Shown here: one piece after another, positions 1 to 4,566 of the stretch
How positions within the stretch are numbered: position 1 is the first letter of the stretch
Layout of the letters: each line of letters begins with the position of its first letter
Source: Kiritimatiellia bacterium
GTDB taxonomy: Bacteria > Verrucomicrobiota > Kiritimatiellia > RFP12 > UBA3636
Length of the DNA stretch: 10,337 nucleotides
NCBI GenBank assembly: GCA_017413145.1
Contig: JAFPUX010000347.1
Location: forward strand, 1 to 10,337
Reading direction: 5' to 3'
Made by a program: the position numbers and the translations under genes
The notes under the pieces: model-generated
The model's database searches: none
What the model saw: the letters and a program-made list of their open reading frames with translations, nothing else
What the model was told of the DNA's origin: nothing

Positions 1-131
1 GCCAGCGCGCGCGCCGCGGCGAGGATCGCCCGGTGGCCGAGGTGGACGCCGTCGAAGAACCCGGCCGCCAGCACGACGCCCCCGGCTCCGCCCTCGACCT
101 CCTCCGGCCTCTCGGCGATCCTCGTCTTCAA
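1..131 (-). CDS. ribF: Riboflavin kinase/FAD synthetase, N-terminal fragment (runs off the left edge)
   Basis: RibF phosphorylates riboflavin to FMN and adenylylates FMN to FAD in the cytoplasm. Only the first 43 or so codons are in the window. The visible peptide contains VVLAAGFFDGVHLGHRAIL, which is the nucleotide-binding G-x-FDG-x-H-x-GH signature of the adenylyltransferase domain at the N-terminus of RibF. No ATG lies in this frame upstream of the motif. I chose TTG at 131-129 because it gives an M-K-T start and 24 residues before the GFFDG motif, as is usual in the family, and because AAGGGG (146-141) lies 9 bases upstream. The start region is a 9-base tandem repeat, so neighbouring TTG codons at 140 and 149 are alternatives. 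It follows smpB by 48 bases on the same strand and is probably cotranscribed with it. The C-terminal kinase domain is outside the window. Confidence 0.85.
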   Translation of the reverse strand, partial: MKTRIAERPEEVEGGAGGVVLAAGFFDGVHLGHRAILAAARAL

Positions 132-149
132 CTCCTTCAACCCCTTCAA
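123..149 (-). repeat. Three 9-base tandem units at the ribF start
   Basis: Read on the minus strand, three consecutive units are TTGAAGGGG (149-141), TTGAAGGAG (140-132) and TTGAAGACG (131-123). They share TTGAAG and lie in the ribF frame. Each unit carries a possible TTG start, and the first two also carry a Shine-Dalgarno-like AAGGGG or AAGGAG. Units 1 and 2 can therefore supply the ribosome binding site for the TTG of unit 3. Confidence 0.75.
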
Positions 150-179
150 CTGTACCCTTTGCCCATTTCCGCTTTCAAC

Positions 180-677
180 CTACCGCTTGAGATGCGCCGC
201 GATCACGCGGCGCGCGGCGCGGTCGTCCTCGCGGCGCTTGATCGTCTCGCGCTTGTCGAACTCCGTCTTGCCGCGGCAGACGCCGAGCAGGAGCTTCACG
301 CGGCCGCGCTTGAGGTAGAGTTCGAGCGGGACGAGCGTGTTGCCCTTGCGTTCCGTGAAGGCCCGAAGGCGCAGGATTTCGCGGCGGTGCAGCAGCAGGC
401 GGCGCATCCGCGTCGCGACGTGGTTGTGGAGGTTGCCGTATTCGTAGGGCTGGATCGTCGCGTTGTCGAGCCAGACCTCGTCCGCGTCCTTGTCCACGTG
501 CGCCCAGGCGCCGACGAGGCTCGCGCGGCCCTCGCGGACGGACTTGACCTCCGTCCCGCGCAGTTCGAGGCCCGCCTCCAGCTTTTCCACGATTTCGTAG
601 TCGTGGAACGCCTTGCGGTTCCGCGCCAGGGAGACGGTCTCCCCCTTCGCGGGCGCTGGTTTCTTCTGGGCGGCCAT
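180..677 (-). CDS. smpB: SsrA-binding protein SmpB
   Basis: SmpB binds tmRNA and brings it to stalled ribosomes for trans-translation in the cytoplasm. The 165-residue protein matches the family along its length. After a basic, low-complexity start (residues 1-18), residues 19-50 contain the RNRKAFHDY block and the GLELRGTEVKSVREG block that begins the OB-like barrel. The NLHNH and RRLLLH segments that contact tmRNA follow, then the ERKGNTLVPLELYLKRGRVKLLLGVCRGK core. The basic C-terminal tail (KRETIKRREDDR and beyond) is the part that enters the mRNA channel on the ribosome. The usual HNP motif reads HNH here, a mild change. The ATG at 677 is 30 bases after the rpoZ stop and has no strong Shine-Dalgarno sequence, so translation may depend on coupling to rpoZ. 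The stop is TAG at 182-180. Confidence 0.97.
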   Translation of the reverse strand: MAAQKKPAPAKGETVSLARNRKAFHDYEIVEKLEAGLELRGTEVKSVREGRASLVGAWAHVDKDADEVWLDNATIQPYEYGNLHNHVATRMRRLLLHRREILRLRAFTERKGNTLVPLELYLKRGRVKLLLGVCRGKTEFDKRETIKRREDDRAARRVIAAHLKR

Positions 678-707
678 GGGACGGGGCGGGCGGAGCGCCC
701 GCGGCGG

Positions 708-938
708 CTAGCGGCGGACGAGCCCCTTGCGCTCGAGCGTGTCGAAGTCGACCTCCGCGATGAGCTTGCCTTCGGCGATTTCGCGCAGGACCACGTCGAT
801 CGTCTCCTCGCCGACCATCGGCTTGACGAGCGGCCGCATGCCCTGGTTGATCTGCTTGACGCGGAGCGAGCAGAGGTTGACGAGCACGGGGACGCTCGAA
901 ATGCGGGCTTTGGCCTTGTCGAGGAGTTCGAAGTTCAT
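708..938 (-). CDS. rpoZ: DNA-directed RNA polymerase omega subunit
   Basis: Omega is the small RNA polymerase subunit that helps fold and retain beta-prime. The predicted 76-residue protein begins MNFELLDKAKARISSVPVLV and continues with the conserved alpha-helical core: LRVKQINQG at about 25-33, then ETIDVVLREIAEGKL at about 45-59. The VxLREIAEGK motif is typical of omega. I placed the start at the internal ATG (938) rather than an upstream in-frame codon. AGGA lies 6 bases before it (948-945), and the upstream extension would overlap the promoter. It is the first gene of a minus-strand unit rpoZ-smpB-ribF and diverges from argH across about 100 bases. The stop is TAG at 710-708. The family is short and divergent, but the fit in length and motif is good. 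Confidence 0.9.
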   Translation of the reverse strand: MNFELLDKAKARISSVPVLVNLCSLRVKQINQGMRPLVKPMVGEETIDVVLREIAEGKLIAEVDFDTLERKGLVRR

Positions 939-972
939 GGATCGGTCCTGTGGAAGTGAAAAAGCGGGGAGC

Positions 973-1001
973 AGTCTACCATCCGGCGCCCGAAAAGTCA
1001 A
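973..1001 (-). promoter_or_regulatory. Sigma70-type promoter of rpoZ-smpB-ribF
   Basis: On the minus strand a -35 box TTGACT (1001-996) is followed by an exactly 17-base spacer and a -10 box TAGACT (978-973). Transcription would start near 966, giving a leader of about 28 bases that carries the AGGA of rpoZ. This is the best-matching promoter in the window. Confidence 0.7.
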
Positions 1002-1026
1002 TCTCGCCTTTTGCGGCGGAATCTGC

Positions 1027-1032
1027 TATCCT
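1027..1032 (+). promoter_or_regulatory. Possible -10 box of argH with almost no leader
   Basis: TGCTATCCT places an extended -10-like TATCCT (1027-1032) only 8 bases before the argH ATG at 1041. A transcript starting the usual distance downstream would begin at or within a few bases of the ATG. This agrees with the lack of a Shine-Dalgarno sequence there. No convincing -35 box is seen 16-18 bases upstream, so the call is weak. Confidence 0.3.
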
Positions 1033-1040
1033 TGCGCCCC

Positions 1041-2432
1041 ATGAAGACCGCGAAACCGAAAAACGCGAAGACCGTCGTCGGCGCCATCGACCCCGACGTG
1101 CTCGCCTTCACTGTCGGCCAGGACCCCGTCCTCGACCTGCGTCTCGCCGAATGGGACTGCTACGGCACCGCCGCTCACGTCACGATGCTCTCGCGCATGA
1201 AGGTGAAGCCGAAGCTCTTCACGAAGGAGGAGTGCGCCGCCGTCCTGCGCGAGCTCGCGAAGATCCGCGACGCCGCGCGCGCCGGAAAATTCAAGATCAC
1301 CGAGGAGGACCAGGACTGCCATCTCGCGATCGAGCGCACCCTCACCGAGAAGCTCGGCGACCTCGGCAAGCGCGTCCACACCGGCCGCTCCCGCAACGAC
1401 CAGAGCGCCACGGCAATCCGCCTTTTCGCCCGCGACCAGCTCTACGGGTATTGGGAGGAAGTCCTGGACCTCGCGGAAGCGCTCGTCAAGTTCGGCAAGA
1501 AGCACGCCAAGCTCCCGATGGTCGGCCGCACGCACCTGCAGCCCGCGATGCCGAGCAGCGTCGGGACGTGGGCGACCGCCTGGGCCGAGGAACTGCTCGG
1601 GGACGACGAGCTCCAGGTCGGCGCCATCGACGTCGTGAACCGCTGTCCGCTCGGTTCGGCCGCGTCCTACGGCGTTCCGTTGCCGATCGACCGCCGCCTC
1701 ACGGCGGATTTGCTGGGGTTCGTCGAACCCGTCCGGAACGTCCTCGCGGCGGGAAACTCCCGCGGAAAGGTCGAGGCGACGGTGCTCGCCGTCCTGGCCC
1801 AGACGATGCTCACTCTTTCGCGCCTGGCGCAGGACCTTATCCTCTTCTCGATGCCCGAGTTCGGCTACTTCTCGCTGCCGAAGGAATTCTGCACGGGTTC
1901 CTCGATCATGCCGCAGAAGTACAACCCGGACGTGTGCGAGCTCGTCCGTTCCAAGGCGGCGCAAGTCTGCGCGCTCTCGACGGCCGCCAACGGCATTCTC
2001 TGCGGCATGCCCGGCGGCTACAACCGCGACCTGCAGGACACGAAGAAGCTGCTCGTCGAAGGATTCGACACGACGCGCGCATCGCTGCGCATCCTCGCGC
2101 GGCTCGTCGGAGGTCTCAAGGCGCACCCGGACAAACTCCGCGCCGCGTTCGCCGATCCCGGCGTCTTCGCGACGGACCGCGCGCTGGAGCTCGTGGCGGG
2201 CGGGATGCCGTTCCGCGACGCCTACCACCAGGTACGCGACCACCTCGAGGACCTGCGCGGCATGGACCCCGACGAAGCCGTCGCGAAGAAAACGCATTTC
2301 GGCGCGCCGGCCGACGTCGACTACGGGTATTACGCCGATTGGATCGCCGCCGACCGGGAAACCGTGGCCGAGCTCCGCCGGAAAGCCGCCCGCGCGTTCC
2401 GCAGACTCCTGCCCGAAACGCCGCGGCGCTAA
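1041..2432 (+). CDS. argH: Argininosuccinate lyase
   Basis: ArgH cleaves argininosuccinate to arginine and fumarate, the last step of arginine synthesis, as a cytoplasmic homotetramer of the fumarase/aspartase superfamily. The 463-residue protein has all three conserved regions: GRSRNDQ at 115-121, the GRTHLQPAMP block with the catalytic-base region histidine at about 165, and the mobile signature loop GSSIMPQKYNPD from residue 286, which satisfies the G-S-x-x-M-x-x-K-x-N superfamily pattern and carries the catalytic serine. The N-terminus (FTVGQDPVLDLRLAEWDCYG) and the C-terminal FRDAYHQV segment resemble the ArgH type I remember from Bacteroidetes more than the proteobacterial type. I start it at the ATG at 1041; a longer frame to 1011 would run through the putative promoter. 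No Shine-Dalgarno sequence is seen. It stands alone with no other arginine gene beside it. Its TAA stop overlaps the stop of the opposing lipoprotein gene. Confidence 0.96.
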   Translation: MKTAKPKNAKTVVGAIDPDVLAFTVGQDPVLDLRLAEWDCYGTAAHVTMLSRMKVKPKLFTKEECAAVLRELAKIRDAARAGKFKITEEDQDCHLAIERTLTEKLGDLGKRVHTGRSRNDQSATAIRLFARDQLYGYWEEVLDLAEALVKFGKKHAKLPMVGRTHLQPAMPSSVGTWATAWAEELLGDDELQVGAIDVVNRCPLGSAASYGVPLPIDRRLTADLLGFVEPVRNVLAAGNSRGKVEATVLAVLAQTMLTLSRLAQDLILFSMPEFGYFSLPKEFCTGSSIMPQKYNPDVCELVRSKAAQVCALSTAANGILCGMPGGYNRDLQDTKKLLVEGFDTTRASLRILARLVGGLKAHPDKLRAAFADPGVFATDRALELVAGGMPFRDAYHQVRDHLEDLRGMDPDEAVAKKTHFGAPADVDYGYYADWIAADRETVAELRRKAARAFRRLLPETPRR

Positions 2433-3040
2433 TCCGCGGGCTGCGTCCGCAGGAACAGCGCGAAGAAGCGGAACAGGTGCACGGGGCGCCACTCGTCGCG
2501 GTCCATCCAGAACGGATCGGGCGGCGGCCGGTGGCGCCACCGCGGCGGCGGACCGCCCCGGCGGTATCGCGGCGGCGGGGGCGGAGGCCAGAACGGATCC
2601 GGATCGGCCCACGTGTGCTCCCACCGGACCCCGAGGTCCTCGACAGAGAACAGCACCGTGTCCGCCCCGAGCCGCGTGGCGAACGCCACCGCGGATTCCC
2701 GGCTCGCGCGGCTGGCGACGAACGCCGACCGTCCGAGCTCGACGAACGGCGGAGACTCTTCCGTCGCTTCCGTCCTTTCCGTTTCGTTCGTCCCGTCCGT
2801 CCCTTCGCCGGCGGGCGGTGCCGCCAGACGCGCCAGCGCCGCCGCCGCGCCCTCGACGGGATCGAACGTCGCCGTCCGCACGCTTTCGGGAGGGATCGTC
2901 GCCGCCTCGGGTACCGGCGCCGGCGCGGCGGCCGTCGGCCGGAAGTGCCGCTCCCACGGCCCGGCCGTCTTGCAACCCGCCGCCAGCGCCGCGCACGCGA
3001 CCGCCGCGGCCAACAGAAGTCCGTTCGTTTTGTTTTTCAT
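2429..3040 (-). CDS. Small proline-rich lipoprotein of unknown function
   Basis: The 203-residue product starts MKNKTNG, followed by a hydrophobic stretch and the lipobox LAAGC with the acylated cysteine at 23, so it should be exported and lipid-anchored. Residues 24-96 are Ala/Pro-rich and then acidic and low in complexity (GTDGTNETERTEATEES). Residues 98-135 form a compact segment, FVELGRSAF followed by AFATRLGADTVLFSVEDLG. This resembles, from memory, lipoprotein domains with an 'IGxSxF ... A..xGADxVL' pattern and no known function. The tail is Pro/Arg/Trp-rich with two DPFW copies (148-151 and 175-178). The ATG at 3040 is supported by GGAG (3052-3049), 8 bases upstream. A longer open frame up to 3133 lacks a signal peptide at its start and looks non-coding. 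The TAG stop is interlocked with the argH stop on the other strand. No homologue can be named with confidence. Confidence 0.75.
   Translation of the reverse strand: MKNKTNGLLLAAAVACAALAAGCKTAGPWERHFRPTAAAPAPVPEAATIPPESVRTATFDPVEGAAAALARLAAPPAGEGTDGTNETERTEATEESPPFVELGRSAFVASRASRESAVAFATRLGADTVLFSVEDLGVRWEHTWADPDPFWPPPPPPRYRRGGPPPRWRHRPPPDPFWMDRDEWRPVHLFRFFALFLRTQPAD
2753..2803 (-). repeat. Degenerate (A)CGGA/ACGAA low-complexity tract inside the lipoprotein gene
   Basis: On the minus strand this stretch is built almost entirely of short units such as ACGGA, ACGAA and GCGGA variants, encoding the Thr/Glu/Gly-rich linker of the lipoprotein. Similar AACGAACGGA-type words recur in the noncoding leader at 3041-3110. 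The linker probably arose by slippage and is unlikely to be a folded domain. Confidence 0.5.
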
Positions 3041-3156
3041 GATTCCGTCTCCGTTCGTTTCTCTCTGCCGTCCTTTGCATTCCGTTCGACGTTTCCGCCG
3101 TTTCGTTTCTTCATCGCCTTGTTCCTTTTCCATCGAACCTTCGCTTCACTTGTTTT

Positions 3157-3214
3157 TTCCACTCGATTCCACCGTGGATGATTTTGCGGTTTCCCTCTGC
3201 CGCAATCCCTCCCG
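3157..3214 (-). repeat. Left copy (A) of an inverted repeat pair framing the gene at 3236-4282
   Basis: Read on the minus strand from 3214 to 3157 this contains, in order, CGGGAGGGATTG, CAGAGGGAAA, AAAATCA, CACGGTGGAATC and AGTGGAA. The same words occur in the same order on the plus strand at 4326-4395, with small indels. The inner edge lies 21 bases beyond the stop codon of the enclosed gene. The 3041-3235 interval that holds it has no gene; its minus strand is strongly purine-rich and serves as the lipoprotein leader. Confidence 0.65.
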
Positions 3215-3235
3215 TCCTCGCCCGTCGCGCCGGCC

Positions 3236-4282
3236 TCAGGCCCGCAACCGCCGTCCCAGCGCCGCCATGCGTGCATCCCGCATCGCCAGCAACCGCGCCC
3301 GGAACGCCCGCACCGTCGAAACGTCCGGCTCGGACAGCAGCTTCCGCGCCGCCGTCCGCGCCCGCGGCAGGGCCGCCCGTTGCGGGGATGTCAGCTTCCG
3401 TTCCGTCTCCGGCGATTCATCCAGCAGCAGCGCCGCCGGCGCCGGATCGGACAGCCCGTGCTCGCGGCGGAACTCCGCCGCCATGCGCCGGTAGCCCATC
3501 AGAGCCGCGTAGTGTTTTGACAGGCCGGGGCACGTCTCGTCGATCCATTCGCGCAGTCCGCCGCGGCGGCCGACGATTTCCCCGCCGCCGTTGCGAACGA
3601 GCGAACTGTCCACCGTCGCTTCCGCGTCGAGCAACATCGAGCCGAGCCGTATCTTTTCCTCCACGCGCCCGCGACCGCGGGCCTTCTCCCACTGCCGGAG
3701 AAGCGTTTCGCGGGACGGCGGCGCCTGCACCGAGCGCTCGCACAGGCGGCGGATCGGCGCACCGCGGCGGCCGGGCGCGCGGGCGATCAACTCCCGTGGC
3801 GGGGTGCCCGACCCCGCCACGGCGCGCTCCAGCGCCGAGAACCACGCGTCCCAGGCAGCGTCGCGCCGTTCGCGGGCCGCCGCGCGGTGCGCGGCGGCGC
3901 CCGTCTGTCCGGAAAGGTTTTCGGTTGCGCGCTCTTCCTCGAGACGGGCGCGCTCGGCGGTCAGTTCCCGTAGGGCGCGGCGGTAGACGGCGCGGGAGGC
4001 GCCGTGCAGGTCGCGGAGGCGTTCGGCGCACTGTTTCGCGAACGCGCGGTCGACCTGGCCACGACGGCGGTAGAAGCCGAGCCGGACCGCCTTGAACGAC
4101 CGGTCCGCGGCTTCGGCGGCCAGCGCGACGGTTGCGCACGGCAGGAGAATGGCCAAGACGGCGAGAACCGTGACGGGAGCGCCGTACAGGGCGAGGGGAC
4201 CTTCGAGCGGGAAGACGAGCTCGATCGGCGGCACGAACTGGAGAAGGTTCGCGGGAGAGGGGACGGGAGAACGGGGGTTCAC
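3236..4282 (-). CDS. Membrane-anchored protein of unknown function with a C-terminal GEIVGR/GLREW domain
   Basis: I do not recognise a named family. With the GTG start at 4282 the product is 348 residues. A Pro-rich start is followed by one hydrophobic segment (about 30-56, LALYGAPVTVLAVLAILL), then a long charged, probably helical region rich in Arg, Glu and Ala (about 60-150). The best-conserved-looking part is at 213-290: LGSMLLDAEATVDSSLVRN, GGEIVGRRGGLREWIDE with GEIVGR at 234-239, then CPGLSKHYAALMGYRRMA and DPAPAALLL. This block looks like a small DNA- or protein-binding helical domain, and I have a vague memory of similar hypothetical proteins in gut Verrucomicrobiota. The start is uncertain. 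GTG at 4234 would place the start 16 codons later, still before the membrane segment. The TTG at 4363 falls inside the -35 box and is rejected. There is no Shine-Dalgarno sequence; the leader is pyrimidine-rich. The gene is framed by inverted repeats and has its own promoter. It shows no transposase motif. Confidence 0.65.
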   Translation of the reverse strand: MNPRSPVPSPANLLQFVPPIELVFPLEGPLALYGAPVTVLAVLAILLPCATVALAAEAADRSFKAVRLGFYRRRGQVDRAFAKQCAERLRDLHGASRAVYRRALRELTAERARLEEERATENLSGQTGAAAHRAAARERRDAAWDAWFSALERAVAGSGTPPRELIARAPGRRGAPIRRLCERSVQAPPSRETLLRQWEKARGRGRVEEKIRLGSMLLDAEATVDSSLVRNGGGEIVGRRGGLREWIDETCPGLSKHYAALMGYRRMAAEFRREHGLSDPAPAALLLDESPETERKLTSPQRAALPRARTAARKLLSEPDVSTVRAFRARLLAMRDARMAALGRRLRA

Positions 4283-4285
4283 GGG
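4259..4285 (+). other. Candidate G-quadruplex motif across the start of the unknown gene
   Basis: On the plus strand four G runs lie close together: GGGG (4259-4262), GGG (4265-4267), GGGGG (4273-4277) and GGG (4283-4285), with loops of 2, 5 and 5 bases. This meets the usual G3+N1-7 pattern. The mRNA of the minus-strand gene is C-rich here, so any quadruplex would form in DNA (its template strand), not in that transcript. Confidence 0.4.
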
Positions 4286-4314
4286 AGGAAAGACGGGGAA
4301 TGAAGGAAGGGCAT
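4279..4314 (-). CDS. Possible 11-codon leader peptide overlapping the GTG start of the unknown gene
   Basis: Downstream of the predicted transcription start (about 4328), the first ATG (4314-4312) opens a short frame, MPFLHSPSFLP, that ends in TGA at 4281-4279. That TGA overlaps the GTG start at 4282-4280 in the sequence GTGA. Such an overlap is a usual arrangement for stop-start coupling and could explain how the gene is translated without a Shine-Dalgarno sequence. The peptide itself has no recognisable character, and chance occurrence is quite possible. Confidence 0.3.
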   Translation of the reverse strand: MPFLHSPSFLP

Positions 4315-4325
4315 GGGTGGGGTTG

Positions 4326-4395
4326 CGGGAGAGGATTGTAGGGGAAGCCAGAGGGGAAAGCAAGAAAAATCACGCACGGTGGAATCAAGGCGGAA
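4326..4395 (+). repeat. Right copy (B) of the inverted repeat pair
   Basis: The plus strand here carries GCGGGAGAGGATTG, CAGAGGGGAAAG, AAAAATCA, CACGGTGGAATC and AGGCGGAA, in the same order as copy A on the minus strand (3214-3157). The near-identical core is CAGAGGG, an A-rich run with ATCA, then CACGGTGGAATC followed by AAG or GAG. Copy B overlaps the promoter of the enclosed minus-strand gene. Confidence 0.65.
4335..4363 (-). promoter_or_regulatory. Sigma70-type promoter of the unknown membrane protein gene
   Basis: On the minus strand TTGCTT (4363-4358) and TACAAT (4340-4335) are separated by exactly 17 bases. Transcription would start near 4328, leaving about 45 bases before the GTG at 4282. 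The promoter lies inside repeat copy B. In copy A the corresponding -10 position reads GCAATC, so the promoter appears only in B. Confidence 0.55.
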
Positions 4396-4396
4396 C

Positions 4397-4424
4397 GGGT
4401 GAGGGAAGAGCGGGACGACAGGGG
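4397..4424 (+). other. Candidate G-quadruplex motif in the dnaB upstream region
   Basis: The plus strand has G runs at 4397-4399, 4403-4405, 4412-4414 and 4421-4424, with loops of 3, 6 and 6 bases, which fits the standard four-run pattern. It sits in a purine-rich, G-rich stretch continuing to 4460 and lies between repeat copy B and the 11-base array. Confidence 0.4.
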
Positions 4425-4466
4425 AGAAATGGACAAACGACGGGGGGCAAAGGAGCGGGGAAATAC

Positions 4467-4521
4467 TGTTGACAACATGTTGACAAGATGTGGACATCCT
4501 GTTGATGGAATGTTGATCCTA
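4467..4521 (+). repeat. Five phased 11-base direct repeats upstream of dnaB
   Basis: Five back-to-back units start at 4467, 4478, 4489, 4500 and 4511: TGTTGACAACA, TGTTGACAAGA, TGTGGACATCC, TGTTGATGGAA and TGTTGATCCTA. The first five to eight bases are conserved and the last three vary. The period is exactly 11 bases, about one helical turn, so the conserved parts face the same side of the DNA. This fits an array of binding sites. The 9-mers are distantly like the reverse of a DnaA box (TGTGGATAA); the third, TGTGGACAT, is the closest with two mismatches. The array ends 45 bases before the dnaB start. Confidence 0.7.
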
Positions 4522-4526
4522 TTTTC

Positions 4527-4555
4527 TTGAATTTGCGAGGGTTGTACGGTAGTTT
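4527..4555 (+). promoter_or_regulatory. Possible dnaB promoter
   Basis: TTGAAT (4527-4532) and TAGTTT (4550-4555) are separated by 17 bases, placing the transcript start near 4562, about 5 bases before the ATG. The perfect TTGACA words in the 11-base array have no -10 box at the proper spacing, so they are more likely protein sites than promoters. The -10 match is poor. Confidence 0.35.
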
Positions 4556-4566
4556 ATGGGGCCGTC

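Noticed and set aside
286..297. Altered active-site loop in ArgH (MPQKYNPD instead of the common KKNPD)
   Set aside because: These coordinates are ArgH residue numbers, not bases. The superfamily pattern allows any residue at that position, so the change is not evidence of lost activity.
3041..3133. N-terminal extension of the lipoprotein to an ATG at 3133
   Set aside because: The added residues are highly charged (Lys, Arg, Glu) and would bury the signal peptide, while the ATG at 3040 has a good GGAG and a proper lipobox distance.
950..3181. Long open frame of 743 codons on the plus strand across argH and the lipoprotein gene
   Set aside because: It is extremely Arg/Pro-rich, has no recognisable domain, and is out of frame with the clear argH. 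Long spurious frames are expected in GC-rich DNA.
4283..4363. TTG at 4363 as the start of the unknown membrane protein
   Set aside because: The TTG is part of the predicted -35 box TTGCTT, and the extension (Pro/Ser-rich, no motif) would lie upstream of the predicted transcript start near 4328.
3157..4395. Ordinary insertion sequence
   Set aside because: No DDE, HUH or serine/tyrosine recombinase motif can be seen in the enclosed protein, the repeats are imperfect, and the outer flanks show no target-site duplication.
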